Source: Shewanella sp. NFH-SH190041 (GTDB lineage Bacteria; Pseudomonadota; Gammaproteobacteria; Enterobacterales; Shewanellaceae). From it: a stretch of DNA of 64,000 nt. Positions 9,049 through 16,071 of this stretch are shown here, piece by piece (within the stretch, counting starts at the first letter, position 1; each line of letters opens with the position of its first letter). The position numbers and the translations under genes are program-made. The notes beneath the pieces were generated by a model. The model saw nothing but the letters and a program-made list of their open reading frames with translations. It did no database searches and had not been told where the DNA came from. Location of the stretch: positions 434,001 to 498,000 of the forward strand of contig NZ_AP026070.1 in assembly GCF_024363255.1 (NCBI RefSeq), written 5' to 3'.

Positions 9049-10104
9049 ATGATTAAAGATAATAATGAAATGATAAGTAAAAACGATAAGGCATTTATTG
9101 TTGCAGAGATAGGTGCTAATCACAATAATAATGTTGAAGACATAAAAAAAACTATAGCTGCGGCTAAAGAGTGTGGTGTGGATGCAGTAAAGTTTCAAAC
9201 CTATACTGCCGAAGAATTAGTTGCTGATGTTGATCGTATTGTTATTACAGGTAAATCCGGTTCAGAAAAGTCACAAACAATTGCACAGCTTTTTAATGAT
9301 GTAAAATTAGATCGTAAACATCATAAAGAGTTATTTGATTACGCTAATAGTTTGGGTTTAATTGTATTTTCGACACCATTTAGTGTTGATGGCGTAAGAT
9401 TTTTAGACGCATTGGGAGTGCCTTGTTTTAAAGTAGCCTCCTCTGATGTCAATTATACTGACATGCTTATTGAGATTGCGAAGACTAAAAAGCCTGTCAT
9501 TATATCTTTGGGTAAGTGTGGTATTGATGATGCTGATCGAGCGATTAGACTGTTAGAGCAACATGGTTGTCCAGAAATAATTATTATGCACTGTGTTGCA
9601 CAATATCCATCGCCTATGGATGAAATGAACTTAAACATCATTTCAACACTTAAATCTATGTATCCTGATTATCAAATTGGTTTTTCAGATCACTCATTAG
9701 GTATAACGGCAAGTTTAGGTGCAGTGGTGCTTGGTGCTAAAGTGATTGAGAAGCATTTTACAACAGATAAAGCTTTGGATGGGCCTGATCATTGGTTCAG
9801 TATGGATCCTGCTGATATGAAAAGTCTTGTGAATGAAATCAGAAATATGGAAATAGCTTTAGGCACATCTCGAAAGTCCGTATTGCCTTGTGAAGTTCAG
9901 GAAAGAATTAATTCTACCCGTTCATTAGTTTTGAATCGTTCAATGAAAAAAGGCGAATGTATCAAAGAAAGTGATCTTGCCATGCTACGTCCTGGATGGG
10001 GAATTAGCCCATTTGATAAAGAAAAAATTATAGGGATGGCAATCAATCAAGATTTGTCTGATAAGACGGTATTAGAATGGAAGTATTTTCAGTCAAATGA
10101 ATAA
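9049..10104 (+). CDS. pseI: Nonulosonic acid synthase, PseI/NeuB family
   Basis: A 351-residue enzyme of the NeuB family that condenses a hexose derivative with phosphoenolpyruvate to give a nine-carbon nonulosonic acid. The TIM-barrel NeuB domain (about 15-260) shows FIVAEIGANHNNN, AVKFQTYT, FSTPFS, ISLGK, CVAQYPSP, IGFSDHSLG and KVIEKHFTTDK. The C-terminal SAF antifreeze-like domain (about 290-345) carries RSLVLNRSMKKGE and LRPGWGISP. Members make sialic, legionaminic or pseudaminic acid. Which one cannot be decided from motifs alone; pseB and pseC upstream favour a pseudaminic-type product. I chose the ATG at 9049, preceded by GTGAG, over the in-frame TTG at 9007 that lies inside the methyltransferase gene. 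Confidence 0.88.
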   Translation: MIKDNNEMISKNDKAFIVAEIGANHNNNVEDIKKTIAAAKECGVDAVKFQTYTAEELVADVDRIVITGKSGSEKSQTIAQLFNDVKLDRKHHKELFDYANSLGLIVFSTPFSVDGVRFLDALGVPCFKVASSDVNYTDMLIEIAKTKKPVIISLGKCGIDDADRAIRLLEQHGCPEIIIMHCVAQYPSPMDEMNLNIISTLKSMYPDYQIGFSDHSLGITASLGAVVLGAKVIEKHFTTDKALDGPDHWFSMDPADMKSLVNEIRNMEIALGTSRKSVLPCEVQERINSTRSLVLNRSMKKGECIKESDLAMLRPGWGISPFDKEKIIGMAINQDLSDKTVLEWKYFQSNE

Positions 10105-11092
10105 CTGTACTGTTATCATTCATGCTGCAGGCAATAAAGCGATAGGTATTGGCAATCTTGTAAGATGCTATGAACTTTATCGTACATTAAAAGATAAATA
10201 TAATTTTAAAATTATCACTATTTTTGAATGTGATAATGCAATGTTTAATTTTATCAATAACGATAAATTTGATATTTTTCGATTTGACTCGCGAAGTGAG
10301 TCTATCGAGTTTTTTTATAGATTAAACAAAACGCAAAAGTATATATATATATCTGATATCATTGATCAAACTGCTGAAGTGGAAAATATTTTTAGATCAT
10401 GTCCAGATTCTAAAATACTACATCTTAATGATTCAGGGTTAGATAGTTTTAATCCTGATGTGATTATTGATGGGGATATTTTTGCAAAACCCTGGAACAG
10501 GGATAATGGTATTGTTTTACAATCTCCAAAATATCATATTGTTAAACATGATATTGCTGTTTGTCGTCCTAAATCTTATTGGAAAAATAGCTCTGTTCAA
10601 TCAATATTGATCTGTTTTAGTGGAAGTGACCCTGCTGGTTATACAGAAAAATTGCTAAATGAATTGCAATCGTATCAAGGATATAAGCACTTTACTTTTA
10701 TACTCGGCCCAGGCTTTAGTCGTGATAGAGTTAGTCATATTACGGAAAACAACAAAGACTTTGTTACGGTACTTGTTAATGTTACGGATATGGCTAGTGT
10801 CATCTTGGAGCATGATGTTGTTGTAAGCTTGGGGGGGGGCGTTGTATATGAAGCTATGCTCCTTGGGCGTCCTTGTTTAGGTGTCGGTTGGCAGTATCTT
10901 GAGTATTATATTGATCAAATGGAACTGTTTGGGGTGATAAAAAAAATTGACAGTAATAATATGTTGTCAGAGATAGAATTTTATACCGATGATATCAAGT
11001 TGCTGCAGAATATGGCTGATAAAGCTTGGCAGAATATTGATGATTTGGGAGCCGTGAGAATTTCAGACTATATATATGAGAGCCTGAGATAA
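10097..11092 (+). CDS. PseG/SpsG-like nucleotide-sugar hydrolase homologue with altered active site
   Basis: A 331-residue protein with the two-lobed GT-B-like fold pattern of PseG, the UDP-sugar hydrolase that releases the free hexose before PseI acts. The N-lobe starts IIHAAGNKAIGIGNLVRCYEL. The C-lobe has SILICFSGSDPAG, FILGPGF and VVVSLGGGVVYEAMLLGRPCLGVG, the last resembling the family's nucleotide-binding loop. In PseG the first motif is normally GxGHxxR with a catalytic His. Here it is G-I-G-N-L-V-R, so residue 20 is Asn (AAT codon). The gene holds a G9 run (10831-10839) and a (TA)6 run (10340-10352). It overlaps pseI by 8 bases. The role is either altered hydrolysis or a different sugar-processing step. 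Confidence 0.75.
   Translation: MNNCTVIIHAAGNKAIGIGNLVRCYELYRTLKDKYNFKIITIFECDNAMFNFINNDKFDIFRFDSRSESIEFFYRLNKTQKYIYISDIIDQTAEVENIFRSCPDSKILHLNDSGLDSFNPDVIIDGDIFAKPWNRDNGIVLQSPKYHIVKHDIAVCRPKSYWKNSSVQSILICFSGSDPAGYTEKLLNELQSYQGYKHFTFILGPGFSRDRVSHITENNKDFVTVLVNVTDMASVILEHDVVVSLGGGVVYEAMLLGRPCLGVGWQYLEYYIDQMELFGVIKKIDSNNMLSEIEFYTDDIKLLQNMADKAWQNIDDLGAVRISDYIYESLR
10340..10352 (+). repeat. (TA)6 dinucleotide tract inside the pseG-like gene
   Basis: Six TA units plus one T, encoding Y-I-Y-I at codons 82-85. Loss or gain of one unit would shift the frame. It lies in the same gene as the G9 tract. Confidence 0.8.
10831..10839 (+). repeat. G9 homopolymer, candidate phase-variation tract
   Basis: Nine consecutive G residues encode part of the S-L-G-G-G-V loop at codons 245-248 of the pseG-like gene. 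Worked out by hand, one extra G gives a stop three codons after the tract (CGT TGT ATA TGA). Loss of one G gives a stop about 14 codons downstream. Both changes remove the last quarter of the protein. Confidence 0.9.
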
Positions 11093-11110
11093 TTGGAGGA
11101 TAAAGAAACA

Positions 11111-11845
11111 ATGGGCAAGGTTATTTGTGTTATTCAGGCTCATACAACGTCGACAAGATTGCCTAAAAAGGTATTAAAAACGCTCGGCAATAAAATTATG
11201 TTGCATCATGTTGTCGAGCGAGTTAAACAGGCAAATCAGGTCGATGATGTTATTATTGCGACAACAATTGAGCCAGAGGATGATGGTATTGTTGAGTTTT
11301 GTGAAGCTAATAATATTCATTATTATCGTGGTTCTGATAAAAATGTACTTGAGAGGTATGTCGGGGCAGTCAATCAATTTGATGGTGATATAATCATTAG
11401 AATTACAAGTGATTGCCCTTTGATTGAACCTAAGATTATTGATCAGGTTGTTAATTTTTTTAAAGAAAATAACTTTGACTATGTTAGTCCAAGTACTGAT
11501 ATGGGGTTAATCCGCGGTTTAGATACAGAGGTTTTTAGCGCTGATGCACTGCATAAGGCCAAAGATCTTGCCTGTGAAGATAGCCATTTTGAACATGTAA
11601 CATTATACATGTACAAGCATCCGGATAAATTTAATATTGGCCGTCCGGAAATTGATGATATATATAAAGATAGTAATATTAGATTATGTGTTGATGAGGC
11701 TGATGATTTTAAACTGATAGAACATCTCTATCATCACTTCTATAATGGGCAAAACATTGTTGATTTAGCACAATGTCTGCAATATGTGCGTGAAAATCAT
11801 CAGGTGAGGGATATTAATAAAAATGTCCTGCAGAAGCATGCCTAA
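11111..11845 (+). CDS. SpsF-like (PseF/NeuA-type) nonulosonate cytidylyltransferase family protein
   Basis: A 244-residue protein of the SpsF / CMP-KDO synthetase-like family, last gene of the cassette. The expected role is activation of the nonulosonic acid with CTP to give the CMP-sugar donor. The nucleotide-binding N-terminus reads VICVIQAHTTSTRLPKKVLK, then ATTIEPEDDGIVEF, YYRGSDKNVLERY and the metal-binding region RITSDCPLIEPKIID. SpsF relatives normally read IQAR at the first motif. Here it is IQAH (His11), an unusual change. I chose the ATG at 11111 because GGAGGA lies at 11095-11100; a TTG at 11093 is in frame but sits on that ribosome binding site. No glycosyltransferase follows. Confidence 0.78.
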   Translation: MGKVICVIQAHTTSTRLPKKVLKTLGNKIMLHHVVERVKQANQVDDVIIATTIEPEDDGIVEFCEANNIHYYRGSDKNVLERYVGAVNQFDGDIIIRITSDCPLIEPKIIDQVVNFFKENNFDYVSPSTDMGLIRGLDTEVFSADALHKAKDLACEDSHFEHVTLYMYKHPDKFNIGRPEIDDIYKDSNIRLCVDEADDFKLIEHLYHHFYNGQNIVDLAQCLQYVRENHQVRDINKNVLQKHA

Positions 11846-11861
11846 TCCTATGCTCTATAAA

Positions 11862-11895
11862 TGATAAGCTGATAGTTTTAGCTATCAGCTTATCA
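11862..11895. terminator. Perfect 14-bp hairpin between the nonulosonate cassette and the Lap operon
   Basis: TGATAAGCTGATAG and CTATCAGCTTATCA pair perfectly around TTTTAG, exactly between the convergent cassette end (11845) and the lapD-like stop (11899). There is no T run on either side, so it is a probable bidirectional transcription barrier or mRNA 3'-end stabiliser. Confidence 0.6.
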
Positions 11896-11898
11896 AGA

Positions 11899-13830
11899 TT
11901 ATTGCTCTTCAATATCTACTGGGGGATGGATATATCCCTGATAGCCTTGTATGGCTAAATCTCTAAATCCTTCCAATTGTTGGTTATTTTCGATGCCCGT
12001 AATAATGATAGCAATATTTAACCCTCGGGCAACATTGAGCAGTGCGCGACAAAGTTCAGCATTGTGTTGTTTGTCATCATAATGTGCAAACGACTGATCT
12101 AGCTTAAGATAATCAGGCCGTAGTCGTTGTAAATACTGCAATGACCCTAGCTGCCGGCCAAAATGATCGACGCCAAATTTTGCTCCTGTGGCCCGAATAA
12201 TGGCCACGAGTGTTGCACAGGCTTGAGGATCGCTATAAACGATGGCTTCAGGCAATTCAAAACACAGTCGCTCAACATGATCAGCCTCACTAAGAAATGC
12301 TTGTAACCATTGGTGAAAACCACTGTCTCTGATACTCTGCAAGGTCAAATTGACAGCCAGTGGCTGAAGTTGTTTCTGCACTAATCTTTGTGAAAAAATC
12401 TTTTTTATCAGATGTTTGTCTACTTCCACTCCTTGGGATAACAACTCTACATAAGGCATGAATTGTGCGGCGGAAAGCTGTTGGCCATTGCTCAGTTGCA
12501 GCAGACAATATAACTCCCGCTGCATAATGTGATTATTTTGATAACTGTGAATCGTTTGCCAGCGAAAACTCAAGTTTTCGCCTGCAACGGCTTGGCTAAT
12601 CAATTGTCGCCATTGCGCTTTGGTAAATACTTGCTGACTAGTGTCATACCAAGTTACGGCTTGTTGGCTATTTCCTGCTTGCTGCAAGGCATGGTCTGCC
12701 TGTGCCAGTAGCTCTGAAGCACTGATGGCATTTTGTCGCCTCGCAATACCGATGGCGAGCCCGCCTTGAGTCGTTGAACCTGTGTTAGCCTGGGCATGAT
12801 TTATGATTGTGAGCAGTGTTTCGAGGTAGTGTTCTAACTGCGCTTGGTCGGCTTGTGTGATCAATAAAGCAAATTCATAGGCCGCAATCCGGGTGATTAC
12901 GCTGGGAGGAAATTGTTGCTCTGATAGCTGACGTGACAGCTGGGCAGATAACTGTCTAATGGCGTCGTCCCTCACTTGATAGCCGAACTGGCGGTAAATC
13001 TGCTCTAACCATGGCATTTTTAATAGCATGACAGCTCCCGGACTGTCATTGTCCAGCCAGTCTGCTAAACGCTCATCCAGATATTGGCGATTGGGCAAAG
13101 CAGATACCCGATCAATCAGGTTTTTTTCCCGCAGAGCTGTCACTTCTTCATCCAGACTGTGGAATAGCTGCTGTAGTTGTTGAGACATATGGTTAAAAGC
13201 CTGTACCAGCGGGCGTAGTTCTTGGGTATGGGGTAGCGTTAGTGCTGGACTAAAGCGGCCTCTAGCAATGGTTTGCGTTTGTTCAATCAGCTGATGCAGC
13301 GGCGACAGGATCCAGCGAAGCCCGATGCGTGCCAGTAAAATGGCCAGCAGAAAAAATAGCGAAACTAACAGTAGGGTACGGCTGATCACCTGCCATAACT
13401 CCACATAGCCAAAGGATGGGCTAGCCGTAATTTTCAGGCTGGCTAATTGGAGCCAACCCGCTGTGATGGTGGTTTCTTGGCTAAGGGTGGGAAATAAGCC
13501 TAGCTCAGTAAACCAGTCTGGCACGCTCCGGATAGCAACGGGATTCTCCCAATGTTGTTGCCGACCATCCTGTAACCAGGTAAGGCTGATATGCTGATAA
13601 TAACCCCCTTCAAAAATTACATTGACGAGAGTTTGGGCTGCGGCATCATCACCAGATTCCACAGCGGGCGCAAGCATGAGCGCCAAGGCATGGCTGGCGT
13701 TATTCAGATCCGATTCCATCTGGTTAATCAGAAAACTGCGGGTTTGGCTGAACTGCACCAACACCAAGGTGGTGACCACCAGAAGAAATAGGCCAAACAG
13801 TAGCGAATACAGCTGTTTAAACAGGGTCAT
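11899..13830 (-). CDS. bpfD: LapD/BpfD-type inner-membrane c-di-GMP receptor (degenerate GGDEF-EAL)
   Basis: A 643-residue protein. It has an N-terminal membrane segment (about 8-28) and a periplasmic LapD/MoxY-type domain to about 150. A second membrane segment at about 150-172 leads into a HAMP linker with LSPLHQLIEQTQTIARGRF. The GGDEF domain is degenerate (AAYEF instead of GGDEF). The EAL domain is degenerate too, with RELYCLLQL at the signature and GVDHFGRQ replacing the DDFG motif; KLDQSF is retained. This matches LapD: neither domain is catalytic, the EAL domain binds c-di-GMP, and the periplasmic domain then sequesters the LapG protease so that the adhesin stays on the surface. The lapG-like gene ends 5 bases upstream, and it is the last gene of the adhesin operon. 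Confidence 0.93.
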   Translation of the reverse strand: MTLFKQLYSLLFGLFLLVVTTLVLVQFSQTRSFLINQMESDLNNASHALALMLAPAVESGDDAAAQTLVNVIFEGGYYQHISLTWLQDGRQQHWENPVAIRSVPDWFTELGLFPTLSQETTITAGWLQLASLKITASPSFGYVELWQVISRTLLLVSLFFLLAILLARIGLRWILSPLHQLIEQTQTIARGRFSPALTLPHTQELRPLVQAFNHMSQQLQQLFHSLDEEVTALREKNLIDRVSALPNRQYLDERLADWLDNDSPGAVMLLKMPWLEQIYRQFGYQVRDDAIRQLSAQLSRQLSEQQFPPSVITRIAAYEFALLITQADQAQLEHYLETLLTIINHAQANTGSTTQGGLAIGIARRQNAISASELLAQADHALQQAGNSQQAVTWYDTSQQVFTKAQWRQLISQAVAGENLSFRWQTIHSYQNNHIMQRELYCLLQLSNGQQLSAAQFMPYVELLSQGVEVDKHLIKKIFSQRLVQKQLQPLAVNLTLQSIRDSGFHQWLQAFLSEADHVERLCFELPEAIVYSDPQACATLVAIIRATGAKFGVDHFGRQLGSLQYLQRLRPDYLKLDQSFAHYDDKQHNAELCRALLNVARGLNIAIIITGIENNQQLEGFRDLAIQGYQGYIHPPVDIEEQ

Positions 13831-13835
13831 GCGGG

Positions 13836-14648
13836 CTACTCCAGTGATATTCGTGGCTGGCGCAGCACAGCGGCGCCAAGGCGGTAATTGAGGTCATTCC
13901 ACTTCTGCAGCCGGCTGGCGTCTCCAGCCAGTTCGCCGCGGCCTTTTTGTTTATTGAGCCAGAGTTGCTCGGCATTGAAGCTGTATACCGGCAACAGATC
14001 CTGGCGTTGGGTCGCTGGTTTGATTTTGGGATCAAGATTATCCAGCACCAAAGGGATAGCGGTAGGGGTGTCATAGTAGGTCAGTACCATATGGTATTGA
14101 TTAAGGCTTAGGGCCTTGACCATGGTCAGGCGCAATTTCTGACGTGGCACGCCTAACTGGATCAGAGAGAAATATTTAGCAATAGCAAAATCTTCACAGT
14201 CACCGCCATTGGCACCAATAAATTCCAGTGGGGTCGCCCAGTAATTGGACTCGCCCCATAAGCGAGCGTCATCAATAAAGGTGAACAGATTGAAAAAGCG
14301 GTTGATTTGAAATAACTGTTCGGTCACAGGAGCCCTGATGGCTTGCTCTAAGGTTGTTAGCCAGCTTTGACCCCGTTGTTGCGCTCTGTCGCCGTAGTGC
14401 GCGGCGAGCTGCGTGGTAATCTGGTCTCTATCCAGTGTTGCCCAGAGATGACCAGCTTGGGGATGATGAGGACGGTTTGGACGGATTTCGCTACTGCTGT
14501 GCGCTGTGCCTCCCAGCAGTATAAGCAGCAAGGTGATGGTATTTGCTTGTCGCCAAATTTTCCATCTGTTAGGTGGTGATGGCAGATAAGTGCCTGACGC
14601 AGTCGCGGGTGTCATCCTGGCTACCGCAACGGACATTGTGGCTGACAT
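13836..14648 (-). CDS. bpfG: LapG/BpfG-type periplasmic cysteine protease (transglutaminase-like)
   Basis: About 270 residues from the chosen ATG. LapG-family proteases (peptidase C93, DUF920) cut giant adhesins near their N-terminus to free cells from biofilm. Using the start at 14648, the catalytic triad is Cys151 in GGDCEDFAIAKY, His186 in QYHMVLTYY and Asp203 in LVLDNLDP. A hydrophobic signal segment TITLLLILLGG precedes a small-residue cleavage region. The Ca-binding acidic stretch expected near FIDDARLWGESNYWATP is present. The start is uncertain: ATGs at 14648, 14636 and 14615 all lack a good ribosome binding site, and the open frame extends upstream into the hlyD-like gene. Confidence 0.88.
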   Translation of the reverse strand: MSATMSVAVARMTPATASGTYLPSPPNRWKIWRQANTITLLLILLGGTAHSSSEIRPNRPHHPQAGHLWATLDRDQITTQLAAHYGDRAQQRGQSWLTTLEQAIRAPVTEQLFQINRFFNLFTFIDDARLWGESNYWATPLEFIGANGGDCEDFAIAKYFSLIQLGVPRQKLRLTMVKALSLNQYHMVLTYYDTPTAIPLVLDNLDPKIKPATQRQDLLPVYSFNAEQLWLNKQKGRGELAGDASRLQKWNDLNYRLGAAVLRQPRISLE

Positions 14649-14676
14649 ATGCAAAATACCGAACGATGGCGCATAG

Positions 14677-16071
14677 TTAACGCTCCCGCAGGGCGGTTTC
14701 TCTTGCCCTAAGGATTGGGTTGAGAATGTACTCAAGGATGGTTCGTTTGCCAGTGATGATATCGACCGACGTCAGCATCCCGGGGATGATGGGCATATCT
14801 TCACCGTCGTGGCGGGTCAGACTGGATTTGTCTGTGCGCACTTTGATCAGATAAAAGCTGTTGCCTTCTTCGTCCTGAATGGTATCGGCACCGATATGTT
14901 CTACTGTGCCATTTAACCCTCCGTAACGGGTAAAGTCATAAGCGGTAACTTTGACGACGGCGGGCAAGCCGGGGTGGAGAAAAGCGATATCCTTGGGCGC
15001 GATACGGGTCTCAATCAAGAGCTGATCTTCTGTCGGCACAATTTCGATAATGTCCACTCCGGGTTTGACGACACCGCCTAGGGTATTGATATGCAGGGTT
15101 TTTACTGTGCCATTAACCGGAGAGGTGATAACCGCTTTATTGACCTTATCGGCGGTACTGACCTGCGCTTCTGTCATGCGAGATAATCGGGTTTGTAGCT
15201 CACTGAGTTTGGCCCTGGCCTGAGTGCTAAATTGAAAGGCGGCCTCCCGGCGTTTTAAGACGGCCTCCTCCAATGAGGCGCTCAGCTTAGGCTGCATCAG
15301 TTTCAGACTGGCAAGTTCCCCTTGAATATCATTGACGCTGCGCTCCAGTTTCAGCAGTTCCACTTCTGGAACAATACCTTTATCCGCCAATGGCCGGGTC
15401 AGACTCATTTCCCGTTCGACCAGCTGATAACTCTGGCTTAGGGTGGTAATTTTCGATTTAAGCCCGGCCATTTCTTGCTGCCGCTGACGGATTTGCCGCC
15501 CCAGAATGGCCAGTTGATTGGCCAAATTATCCAGCCGGTCATGAAATTCAGCTTGCTGCCGGGTAATTAAGGCTTTTTGCTGTTGCTGCAATTTGGGTGG
15601 AAACTGTGGCGGTTGTTTAGTGATATGAACCTGTTGCTGCCAGTCATTAGTGGTATTGGTTTTATCCGTGCTGATCACAATGCTAGCAAGCTCTGCTCTA
15701 AGGCGAATAATATTGGCCAGCAGACTATCCGTTTCCTGGGCTTGCTGGGCAAAGTCGGCGCGAAAACGGGTATCATCAATCCGCGCTAACGGTTGGTTTT
15801 CGCTGACTTGGTTGCCCTCCTGTACATATAGCGCTTGTAAAATCCCGCCATCCAGACTTTGGATCACTTGCACTTGGGATGAGGGGATCACCCGGCCATT
15901 GCCATTGGTGACCTGATCTAACTCCGCCAGATAGGCCCAGATAATAAATACCAGCACCATGGCCGCTAATGCCCAGATAATTAAGCGGTGCCCCCGAGGG
16001 GCATCCGTCAGCATGGCAGCATAGACATCATCGACCATCTCTAGCTCTCGGGGGGATAGCTTGGGCTTCAT
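14677..16071 (-). CDS. lapC: Type I secretion membrane fusion protein (HlyD/LapC family)
   Basis: A 464-residue adaptor linking the inner-membrane ABC exporter to the TolC channel. A single N-terminal membrane segment is at about 30-47 (LIIWALAAMVLVFIIWAYLAEL). It is followed by a lipoyl/barrel-sandwich half (VIPSSQVQVIQSLDGGILQALYVQEGNQVSENQPLARID), a long alpha-helical hairpin (about 100-310) and the second half-motif with KTLHINTLGGVVKPG and a C-terminal beta domain. ATGA overlaps the ABC transporter stop by 4 bases, so they are co-translated. Confidence 0.95.
   Translation of the reverse strand: MKPKLSPRELEMVDDVYAAMLTDAPRGHRLIIWALAAMVLVFIIWAYLAELDQVTNGNGRVIPSSQVQVIQSLDGGILQALYVQEGNQVSENQPLARIDDTRFRADFAQQAQETDSLLANIIRLRAELASIVISTDKTNTTNDWQQQVHITKQPPQFPPKLQQQQKALITRQQAEFHDRLDNLANQLAILGRQIRQRQQEMAGLKSKITTLSQSYQLVEREMSLTRPLADKGIVPEVELLKLERSVNDIQGELASLKLMQPKLSASLEEAVLKRREAAFQFSTQARAKLSELQTRLSRMTEAQVSTADKVNKAVITSPVNGTVKTLHINTLGGVVKPGVDIIEIVPTEDQLLIETRIAPKDIAFLHPGLPAVVKVTAYDFTRYGGLNGTVEHIGADTIQDEEGNSFYLIKVRTDKSSLTRHDGEDMPIIPGMLTSVDIITGKRTILEYILNPILRARETALRER

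Noticed and set aside
14649..14735. Longer N-terminus for the LapG-like protease
   Set aside because: The extra 29 codons lie mostly within the end of the hlyD-like gene and would begin with TTG; they add no signal peptide feature.
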